A stretch of DNA of 64,000 bases. Source: UBA2658 sp964617335. GTDB lineage: Bacteria; Bacillota; Clostridia; Oscillospirales; Oscillospiraceae. The DNA lies in NCBI GenBank assembly GCA_964617335.1, contig CAZTXG010000004.1:1-64000 (forward strand). The letters are read 5' to 3'. A model generated the notes under the pieces. It was not told where the DNA came from. It saw only the letters and a program-made list of their open reading frames with translations, and did no database searches. Within the stretch, counting starts at the first letter, position 1; each line of letters starts with the position of its first letter. Positions 42,316-48,887 of the stretch are shown one piece after another. The translations under genes and the position numbers were made by a program.

Positions 42316-43038
42316 ATGGATTATTATGATTATTACTATGCCGGCAATGATGTTTATTCTGGTATGTCTCAAGCTATGTCAGTGATTTGGATTGTCCTTC
42401 TTATCCCCGCCCTAGTTGTTTTAGGCCTTACAATAGCTGCCAACTGGAAGCTATATGAAAAAGCCGGCGAACCGGGCTGGGCAGCCATTGTTCCATTTTA
42501 CAGTTCCTATACCCTTTATAAAATATCTTGGGGCAACGGCTGGTTTTTCCTTCTTGCATACATACCTTTTGTAAGCTTTGTTATCTACATAATCACAATG
42601 GTTAAGCTTTCTCAGGCCTTTGGTAAAGACGGGGCCTGGGCTGTGGGGCTTATATTTTTAAACATCATTTTCCTTTGCATAATGGCATTTAGCAAGGATA
42701 CTCAATATGTGGGTGCAAGCGCAGCTTCTGCTGCCGCCGGCGCCGGAGGCTATTATCCCAACGGACAGCAGGGCTTCCAAAATCCATATTCCGCCGGCAA
42801 CCAGAGCTACCGTCAGCCCAGCTCTCAGAATCAGGACTACTATTATCAGCCGCCTGCAGGGGCTTATCCAAACAACGGGCAAGGCGCCCCTTCTTCAAAT
42901 CAGGACATCCCCTATGCAAAACCTGCGGATAGTCCTTCATCAAGTTCGGCAGCTTCCGCAAGCAGCTTTTGCTCTAACTGCGGGACACAGCTTGAAGGCG
43001 CACCAAAGTTTTGCCACAAATGCGGCAAGCCCCAATAG
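42316..43038 (+). CDS. DUF5684 membrane protein with a C-terminal zinc ribbon
   Basis: The 240-residue protein starts with Tyr-rich MDYYDYYYAGND and three to four hydrophobic helices with the DUF5684 pattern (YEKAGEPGWAAIVPFYSSY). A disordered stretch rich in Gln, Asn, Pro, Ser and Tyr (about 140-215) follows, and the end is a four-cysteine zinc ribbon (CSNCG ... CHKCG, about 219-238). The function is unknown. The start follows TTTGGAGG. Confidence 0.88.
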   Translation: MDYYDYYYAGNDVYSGMSQAMSVIWIVLLIPALVVLGLTIAANWKLYEKAGEPGWAAIVPFYSSYTLYKISWGNGWFFLLAYIPFVSFVIYIITMVKLSQAFGKDGAWAVGLIFLNIIFLCIMAFSKDTQYVGASAASAAAGAGGYYPNGQQGFQNPYSAGNQSYRQPSSQNQDYYYQPPAGAYPNNGQGAPSSNQDIPYAKPADSPSSSSAASASSFCSNCGTQLEGAPKFCHKCGKPQ

Positions 43039-43047
43039 AAAATAACT

Positions 43048-43092
43048 TTACCGGAAGCTTTGGCAAAGGCGCTAAAACTTCCGGTAATTTTT
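43048..43092 (+). terminator. Intrinsic terminator after the DUF5684 gene
   Basis: TTACCGGAAG pairs with CTTCCGGTAA and is followed by TTTTTATTTT. It may also end ltaE transcripts from the other side. Confidence 0.85.
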
Positions 43093-43104
43093 ATTTTGCT
43101 AAGC

Positions 43105-44196
43105 TTAAAAGCCCTCCGGCTCTGAACTTTCATAGGTCGTGGGTCTGTCACCATAGATTTTGCAAAGGCGCTTTATGTCGCTTATAAGAGTGTCCACATT
43201 TTCTTCTCTGGTTGCCCAGCTTGTTACAAAGCGTACTGCAAAATACTCGCCCTTAAGCTTTTTCCATGTGCTGAAGCTGTATAGCTTTGAAAGCTCATTA
43301 TAAATCACCCGATTTAAAATCGGAAATTGCTGGTTTGTGGGGGAGTCATAAAGAAAGTCACAGCCGCCGTTTTTAAAGGCCTCTTTTATGCGCAGGGCCT
43401 GCTCAACGGCAGTTTTGCTTATTTCAAGATATAGCCCGTCTCTAAAAAGGGTTTCAAACTGTATGCCAAGGAACCTGCCCTTGGATAAAAGTCCTCCCCT
43501 CTGCTTTATATGATAGCGGAAATCTTCCTTATATTTATCGTTTACTATGCAAACGGCCTCTCCGAACATTGCCCCAACCTTTGTGCCGCCTATATAAAAA
43601 ACGTCACAAAGTTTAGCTAAATCCGCCATGAAAACGTCGTTTCCCGCTGCGGCAAGACCATATCCCAGCCTTGCTCCGTCCAGATAAAGGGGAGTTTTTC
43701 TCTCCCTGCAAACCGTTGAAAGCTCTGTTAATTCCTGCTTTGTGTATAAAAGCCCCGTCTCCGTAGGGTGGGAAATATAAACCATAGCAGGCTGGGGCAT
43801 ATGCTCATGGGTGGCATCGGCAAAATGCTCCATAATCACCTGACGCACCTGATTTGCAGTGATTTTTCCGTCCTTTGTGGGCAGGGCAATAACCTTGTGA
43901 CCTGTGGCCTCTATGGCTCCTGTTTCATGCTCTGCAATATGCCCCTTATCAGCGCTTATAACCGCCTGATGTGGGCGCAAAATCGAGGAGATAACCGTTG
44001 TGTTAGCCTGAGTGCCGCCGACTAAAAAATGAACGTCCAAGTTGCTGTTGCCGCAGGCAAGTCTGATAATCTTTCTTGCGGTTTCGCAAAAAACGTCCTC
44101 GCCATAGCCAGCAGTTTGCTCCCTGTTGGTTTTCATAAGCGCTTCAAGAATACGCGGATGGGCCCCTTCGGCATAGTCACATTCAAATCTAATCAT
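43105..44196 (-). CDS. ltaE: Low-specificity threonine aldolase
   Basis: The enzyme is a PLP fold-type I aldolase that splits threonine or allo-threonine to glycine and acetaldehyde. The 363-residue protein has FLVGGTQAN, YLDGARLGYG, and the PLP lysine in FYIGGTKVGAMFGEA. The Met at 44196 is chosen because AGGGGGCAGGAAAG precedes it and the family begins RFECDYAEGAHP. The promoter at 44261-44289 is a perfect consensus, so expression is probably high. Confidence 0.9.
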   Translation of the reverse strand: MIRFECDYAEGAHPRILEALMKTNREQTAGYGEDVFCETARKIIRLACGNSNLDVHFLVGGTQANTTVISSILRPHQAVISADKGHIAEHETGAIEATGHKVIALPTKDGKITANQVRQVIMEHFADATHEHMPQPAMVYISHPTETGLLYTKQELTELSTVCRERKTPLYLDGARLGYGLAAAGNDVFMADLAKLCDVFYIGGTKVGAMFGEAVCIVNDKYKEDFRYHIKQRGGLLSKGRFLGIQFETLFRDGLYLEISKTAVEQALRIKEAFKNGGCDFLYDSPTNQQFPILNRVIYNELSKLYSFSTWKKLKGEYFAVRFVTSWATREENVDTLISDIKRLCKIYGDRPTTYESSEPEGF

Positions 44197-44225
44197 CTTT
44201 CCTGCCCCCTGTTTCCCTATATAAA

Positions 44226-44240
44226 CCGCCTTTGCGGCGG
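44226..44240 (-). other. Hairpin in the ltaE leader
   Basis: CCGCC and GGCGG form a 5-bp stem with a five-base loop, then TTTATA on the minus strand, between the promoter and ribosome site. It is too short to call a terminator. Confidence 0.35.
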
Positions 44241-44260
44241 TGATTTGCATAATATTATTA

Positions 44261-44289
44261 ATTATATGTATTTCCAAAGCTTCTGTCAA
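44261..44289 (-). promoter_or_regulatory. Perfect-consensus sigma-A promoter of ltaE
   Basis: On the minus strand TTGACA (44284-44289) and TATAAT (44261-44266) are exactly 17 bases apart. Confidence 0.85.
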
Positions 44290-44420
44290 TTGGCCTTTGG
44301 TTTTTAGAGTAGATTCCTTGGCCAAAACCCCCGTGCTTTCCTCATCTGTGTAAAAAATGTCCAAATCGGTCTAGGTTAAAACCCTGCCCAGCCGGATACT
44401 TTCATATATCTGATTTTTTA

Positions 44421-44450
44421 TTCGACTTTTTGTGTCTAGCGTGGTAGAAT
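44421..44450 (+). promoter_or_regulatory. Possible promoter of the yfbR-like gene
   Basis: TTCGAC (44421-44426) and TAGAAT (44445-44450) are 18 bases apart. Confidence 0.45.
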
Positions 44451-44504
44451 AAGCTTTGCCGCAGCGGTTTGCCGCTGCCCTTTTTGGAAGGAATGGTCAC
44501 AGAA

Positions 44505-45089
44505 ATGAAAAACAGCTTTTTTGCCCTTATTTCCCGTATGAAATACATTCGCCGCTGGGGTCTAATGCGCAACAGCCTTGCTGAAAATGTCTCAGAGCAC
44601 AGCCATATGACGGCTGTTTTGGCTCACAGTCTTGCCCTTATCGGCAGGGATGTTTTCGGTAAAGATGTAAATGCGGATTTATGCTCAAGCGTTGCTCTTT
44701 ATCACGACGCTTCGGAAATTATAACGGGGGATTTGCCCACCCCCATAAAATACCACAACGACAAAATCAGAAGCTCCTATAAGGAAATCGAGGAAAAGGC
44801 CACCGAAACCCTTTTGGGCTTTTTACCGCCGGAGCTTCGCAGCTCATACACAGCGGTTTTTTCAAACATAGACGGGGAAACCTTGGCCTATGTTAAGGCG
44901 GCGGATAAGCTTTCAGCATATATAAAATGCATTGAGGAGCGCAAGGCAGGCAACAACGAATTTGCCTCGGCAGAGGCCCAGCTTCTTAACACCCTTAAGG
45001 AAAACCCTCTGCCGGAGCTGCATTATTTTATAGAAAATTTCATCCCCGCCTTCGAGCTTACCCTTGACGAGCTGGGCACAATGAATTAA
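44505..45089 (+). CDS. YfbR-like HD-domain 5'-deoxynucleotidase
   Basis: The protein of 194 residues has the HD-domain metal ligands in SEHSHMTAVLAH and LYHDASEIITGDLPTP. The last segment is characteristic of YfbR, which dephosphorylates deoxynucleoside monophosphates. The Met at 44505 fits the family start (the SRMKYIRRWGLMRN segment follows). GGAAGG is about 13 bases upstream, and an earlier ATG at 44493 has no room for a ribosome site. It is followed at 15 bases by the ACT-domain gene. Confidence 0.88.
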   Translation: MKNSFFALISRMKYIRRWGLMRNSLAENVSEHSHMTAVLAHSLALIGRDVFGKDVNADLCSSVALYHDASEIITGDLPTPIKYHNDKIRSSYKEIEEKATETLLGFLPPELRSSYTAVFSNIDGETLAYVKAADKLSAYIKCIEERKAGNNEFASAEAQLLNTLKENPLPELHYFIENFIPAFELTLDELGTMN

Positions 45090-45104
45090 AGGAGTATTCT
45101 CTTT

Positions 45105-45374
45105 ATGCGCGCATTTGTAACGGTAATCGGAAAAGACAGGGTTGGTATAATCGCCGCCGTTTGCAGCCTTCTTGCAGAGAAAAAAGTTAACATTCTAGAC
45201 ATCAGCCAAACCATTTTGCACGACAGCTTTACTATGATTATGCTGGTGGACGCCGCCGGCTGCGAAATTTCCTTCGAGGCTCTTTCTGCCGAGCTTTCTT
45301 CTCTGGGCGAGAGCCTTGATCTTAACATCCGCATCCAGCGTGAGGAAATTTTCAACGCTATGCACAGGATATAA
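45105..45374 (+). CDS. ACT domain-containing protein, UPF0237
   Basis: The 89-residue protein is a single ACT domain (VTVIGKDRVGIIAAVCSLLAE at the start). ACT domains bind amino acids and act as regulators. It is nearly always paired with UPF0210, which starts 13 bases downstream here, so the two proteins probably form one system. The ligand is unknown. The start follows AAAGGAG. Confidence 0.93.
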   Translation: MRAFVTVIGKDRVGIIAAVCSLLAEKKVNILDISQTILHDSFTMIMLVDAAGCEISFEALSAELSSLGESLDLNIRIQREEIFNAMHRI

Positions 45375-45387
45375 GGCGGAGCTTGTT

Positions 45388-46737
45388 ATGATAAATAAAG
45401 GTGAAATTTTACAGACCATCGAGATGATAGACCAGCAGCATCTAGACGTTCGCACCATAACCATGGGCATCTCCCTTCGTGATTGCTGCCATCCCGACAT
45501 TAAGGTTTGCAGCGAAAAAATTTACGACAAAATCTGCCGCCTTGCGGGAAACCTTGTTAAAACCGGCGAGCAAATTTCCTCGGAATTCGGCATTCCCATT
45601 GTTAATAAGCGTGTTTCCATAACCCCCATTTCCATGGTGGCGGAGTCATGCGAGGCAGAAGATTACCTCCCCTTGGCAAAGGCTCTTGACAAGGCCGCAA
45701 AGGCTGTGGGTGTGGACTTTATCGGCGGCTACAGCGCTCTTGTCCACAAGGGCTGCACCAAAGGTGACGCTCGGCTTATCCGCAGCATACCCGAGGCCCT
45801 TGCGGAAACTGACCTTGTCTGCTCAAGCGTTAATATCGGAACCACCAGAGCCGGAATAAACATGAATGCCGTTCGTGAAATGGGTCTTATTATCCGCCGC
45901 ACAGCCGAATTATCAGATGGCTTTGCCTGCGGAAAGCTTGTGATTTTTTGTAACGCTGTGGAGGATAACCCCTTTATGGCAGGGGCTTTCCACGGAGTGG
46001 GCGAGCCGGAGTGTGAAATAAACGTGGGCGTTTCCGGCCCCGGTGTGGTTTCCGAGGCCCTTAAATATTGCAAAGGTCAGCCCCTTGACATTGTTGCGGA
46101 AACCATTAAGAAAACGGCCTTTCACATAACAAGAGTAGGCCAGCTTGTAGCTCAGGAGGCCTCCCGCCGCCTGGATGTTCCCTTTGGCATTGTTGATCTA
46201 TCCCTTGCCCCAACTCCGGCAATCGGAGACAGTGTGGCGGATATTTTAGAGGAAATCGGACTTTCCAGCGTGGGCGCTCCGGGAACAACGGCGGCCTTGG
46301 CCATGCTAAACGACGCTGTTAAAAAAGGCGGTGTTATGGCAAGCTCTAATGTTGGCGGCCTTTCCGGTGCCTTTATCCCCGTTTCAGAAGATGCCGGCAT
46401 GATTCGTGCCGCCATTGCCGGAAACCTAAGCCTTGAAAAGCTTGAGGCCATGACCTGCGTTTGCTCTGTGGGTCTTGACATGATTGCCATCCCCGGTGAC
46501 ACAAGCGCCGACACGATTTCGGGTATAATAGCCGACGAGGCGGCAATTGGTATGGTGAACAACAAAACCACGGCAGTGCGGATTATCCCCGCCATTGGCA
46601 AAACCGTGGGAGACATTATTGATTTCGGCGGACTATTAGGCAGGGCCCCCGTAATGCCGGTTAACACCTGCTCCCCCGCTCTTATGATAGCAAGAGGCGG
46701 CAGAATTCCCGCCCCCTTGCACAGCCTTAAAAACTAA
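45388..46737 (+). CDS. UPF0210 (DUF711) family protein
   Basis: The 449-residue protein matches UPF0210 over its whole length (LDVRTITMGISLRDCCHPD near the start, VGVDFIGGYSALVHKG, DLSLAPTPAIGDSVA). The fold is related to glycyl-radical-like barrels, but no activity is proven. The Met at 45388 is chosen for GGCGGAG upstream; the frame is open further left but overlaps the ACT gene. It is co-transcribed with UPF0237. Confidence 0.93.
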   Translation: MINKGEILQTIEMIDQQHLDVRTITMGISLRDCCHPDIKVCSEKIYDKICRLAGNLVKTGEQISSEFGIPIVNKRVSITPISMVAESCEAEDYLPLAKALDKAAKAVGVDFIGGYSALVHKGCTKGDARLIRSIPEALAETDLVCSSVNIGTTRAGINMNAVREMGLIIRRTAELSDGFACGKLVIFCNAVEDNPFMAGAFHGVGEPECEINVGVSGPGVVSEALKYCKGQPLDIVAETIKKTAFHITRVGQLVAQEASRRLDVPFGIVDLSLAPTPAIGDSVADILEEIGLSSVGAPGTTAALAMLNDAVKKGGVMASSNVGGLSGAFIPVSEDAGMIRAAIAGNLSLEKLEAMTCVCSVGLDMIAIPGDTSADTISGIIADEAAIGMVNNKTTAVRIIPAIGKTVGDIIDFGGLLGRAPVMPVNTCSPALMIARGGRIPAPLHSLKN

Positions 46738-46781
46738 GCCCTTTTGGGACTAATTTCCCGCCGGACAAGCAGGAGTATTAT

Positions 46782-47012
46782 ATGGAACAGCAAAAACTTG
46801 ACAGAATAAATGAGCTTGCCCGTCTTTCAAGGCAGAGGGAGCTTAGCGAAGAAGAAAAAAATGAGCAGCAGGGGCTTCGGGCAGAGTATATAGCCTCTTG
46901 GAGAAAAGGTGCCCGCCAGACCTTGGACAACACCTATGTCATAGGGCCTGACGGCATTAAAAGAAAGCTTGGGAAGAAAAATTCCAGTCTTAAAAATTTT
47001 ACCCTTATGTGA
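46782..47012 (+). CDS. DUF896 (UPF0291, YnzC-like) protein
   Basis: The 76-residue protein has the DUF896 pattern: two helices (KLDRINELARLSRQRELSEE and the next helix) followed by a conserved DNTYVIGPDG segment. Such proteins are found in Firmicutes, some under LexA control, with unclear function. It is preceded by CAGGAG and followed by the miniature repeat element. Confidence 0.9.
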   Translation: MEQQKLDRINELARLSRQRELSEEEKNEQQGLRAEYIASWRKGARQTLDNTYVIGPDGIKRKLGKKNSSLKNFTLM

Positions 47013-47037
47013 AAAGGACGCGGCAAAAGCCGCTTTC

Positions 47038-47201
47038 TAGGGCGAGTTAACACCATCCGAAATGTACAGATTTTGAGTGGATTTTGTGTCAGGCAAGACA
47101 AGTTTTCCCAGACATACTTCCGTATTTCAAGAAAATTTAACGCAGCATGATGCAAAATGCGCCAAAAGATGGACCTTTAGCCCTTGTGTCAACACGCCCC
47201 A
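47038..47201. mobile_element. 164-base miniature inverted-repeat element (MITE-like) in the glyS leader
   Basis: The left end reads TAGGGCGAGTTAACAC and the right end, reverse-complemented, reads TGGGGCGTGTTGACAC, so the 16-base terminal repeats differ at 4 positions. The interior has no open reading frame of size. The ends match the shorter copies at 18781, 24726 and 33851. It is most likely a non-autonomous transposon relic; no transposase is in the window. Confidence 0.7.
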
Positions 47202-47251
47202 ATATAAAAATTCCCCATGGCCGCCAGCTATGGGTAAAGGAGCTTACAAAA

Positions 47252-48685
47252 ATGCAAAACAATGAAAAAACCATGGACAAAATCGTAGCCCTGTGCAAAA
47301 ACCGAGGCATAGTATATTCCGGCAGCGAAATATACGGCGGGCTTGCTAACTCTTGGGACTATGGCCCCTTGGGTGTAGAGCTTAAAAACAATGTTAAGCA
47401 GGCCTGGTGGAAAAAGTTCGTTCAGGAGAATCCATATAACGTGGGGCTGGATTCTGCCATCCTCATGAACCCGCAGGTCTGGGTGGCCTCGGGTCATGTT
47501 TCCACCTTTAACGACCCCCTTATAGACTGCAAATCCTGCAAAATGCGCCACCGTGCCGATAAGCTTATTGAAGATTGGCTCTTTAATAACCCCGACGACA
47601 GTATAAATGTTGAGGCCATGACCCATGAGGATATGGTAGCCTGCATTCGGGAAAAGAACATTCCCTGCCCCGGCTGCGGTAAATCGGATTTTACGGATAT
47701 ACGCAAGTTTAACCTTATGTTCAAAACCCATCAGGGTGTTACGGAAGATAGGGCAACAGAAGTTTATATGCGCCCCGAAACGGCTCAGGGCATTTTTGTA
47801 AACTTTAAAAACATCCAGCGCACAACAAGGCGCAAAATTCCCTTTGGTGTCTGCCAGATAGGAAAGAGCTTCCGCAACGAGATTACCCCCGGAAACTTCA
47901 TCTTCCGCATACGGGAGTTTGAGCAGATGGAGCTTGAGTTTTTCTGCGAGCCGGGCACAGACCTGCACTGGTTTGAATACTGGCGCAGTTTCTGCCACAA
48001 CTGGCTGCTTAATCTTAACATTAAAGATGAAAACCTTCGTCTTCGTGACCACGAAAAAGAGGAGCTTTCTTTCTATTCCAAGGCAACTACAGACTTTGAG
48101 TATCTTTTCCCCTTTGGCTGGGGCGAGCTTTGGGGGGTTGCCGACCGCACAGATTATGACCTTAAGCAGCACCAAAAGCACTCCGGTCAAGATATGAGCT
48201 ATTTTGACCAGGAGAAAAACGAGCATTACATCCCCTATGTGGTTGAGCCTTCTTTAGGCGCCGATCGTGTCACCCTTGCATTTATAGTTGAAGCCTATGA
48301 CGAGGAAGTTGTGGGTAAAGACAAAAAGGGCAACGACGATATCCGTGTGGTCATGCGTTTTCATCCGGCGCTGGCGCCTATAAAGGCAGCCATTCTTCCC
48401 CTTTCAAAAAACGAAAGACTTGCGCCCACAGCTCAGGCTGTTTATGAAAAGCTTTCAAAGCTCTTTATGGTGGAGTATGACGATGCCGGTTCCATAGGCA
48501 AGCGCTACCGCCGTCAGGACGAGATTGGAACACCCTTCTGCATAACCATAGACTTCCAGACCGTCGGCGACGACGAGATGGCAGCGGATAACTGCGTCAC
48601 CGTCCGTGAGCGTGACTCCATGGCACAGGTGCGCATACCCATAGACGAGCTTCCCGAGTATATTTCCTCCCGAATAAGCTACTAA
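47252..48685 (+). CDS. glyS: Glycyl-tRNA synthetase, dimeric class II type
   Basis: The protein of 477 residues charges tRNA-Gly. It has the family features SGSEIYGGLANSWDYGPLG, motif 2 with SFRNEI, the REFEQMELEFF segment, motif 3 with GADRVTLAF, and the C-terminal anticodon domain. The Met at 47252 is chosen because AAAGGAG is nine bases upstream. The open frame further left runs into the miniature element. No T-box leader could be recognised. Confidence 0.96.
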   Translation: MQNNEKTMDKIVALCKNRGIVYSGSEIYGGLANSWDYGPLGVELKNNVKQAWWKKFVQENPYNVGLDSAILMNPQVWVASGHVSTFNDPLIDCKSCKMRHRADKLIEDWLFNNPDDSINVEAMTHEDMVACIREKNIPCPGCGKSDFTDIRKFNLMFKTHQGVTEDRATEVYMRPETAQGIFVNFKNIQRTTRRKIPFGVCQIGKSFRNEITPGNFIFRIREFEQMELEFFCEPGTDLHWFEYWRSFCHNWLLNLNIKDENLRLRDHEKEELSFYSKATTDFEYLFPFGWGELWGVADRTDYDLKQHQKHSGQDMSYFDQEKNEHYIPYVVEPSLGADRVTLAFIVEAYDEEVVGKDKKGNDDIRVVMRFHPALAPIKAAILPLSKNERLAPTAQAVYEKLSKLFMVEYDDAGSIGKRYRRQDEIGTPFCITIDFQTVGDDEMAADNCVTVRERDSMAQVRIPIDELPEYISSRISY

Positions 48686-48698
48686 AAAGGGAGATGCC

Positions 48699-48747
48699 GC
48701 CCAAATGTCCTTCCGCCCTGCCTTTGTGCCGGCGGGGGACTTTGGGC
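48699..48747 (+). other. Long intercistronic stem-loop between glyS and the small membrane peptide
   Basis: GCCCAAA, GTCC and CCGCC pair in order with GGCGG, GGAC and TTTGGGC, giving a 16-bp stem with minor bulges. No U-tract follows. It may be a processing site or translation control element of the downstream genes. Confidence 0.55.
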
Positions 48748-48773
48748 ATAAACAGGCTTGATTGGAGGTCAAA

Positions 48774-48887
48774 ATGAACACTGGCAGGGACTTTGTAAAA
48801 ATGATTGGCCCCTTTGGGAGCATACTTTTCCTCATTGTTTTTGTGCTGTTTTTAGTATTTTGCTTTACCGGAGGCGGTGCGTCATGA
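48774..48887 (+). CDS. 37-residue membrane peptide coupled to nadE
   Basis: An ATG eight bases behind TTGGAGG opens a 37-codon frame with a charged start (MNTGRDFVKMIGPFG), one hydrophobic helix at about 17-31 (ILFLIVFVLFLVFCF), and the end TGGGAS. Its TGA overlaps the nadE ATG by four bases, and the nadE ribosome site GGAGG lies inside it. I do not recognise a family. The strong start signals, helix and coupling support a true gene. Confidence 0.65.
   Translation: MNTGRDFVKMIGPFGSILFLIVFVLFLVFCFTGGGAS

Noticed and set aside
47013..47251. A T-box leader before glyS
   Set aside because: No T-box consensus (GGGTGGNACCGCG-type antiterminator) or terminator was found; the space is filled by the miniature element.
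47228..48226. A long minus-strand open frame inside glyS
   Set aside because: It is antisense to a clearly conserved synthetase gene and has no family similarity or start signal; it follows from codon bias of the real gene.
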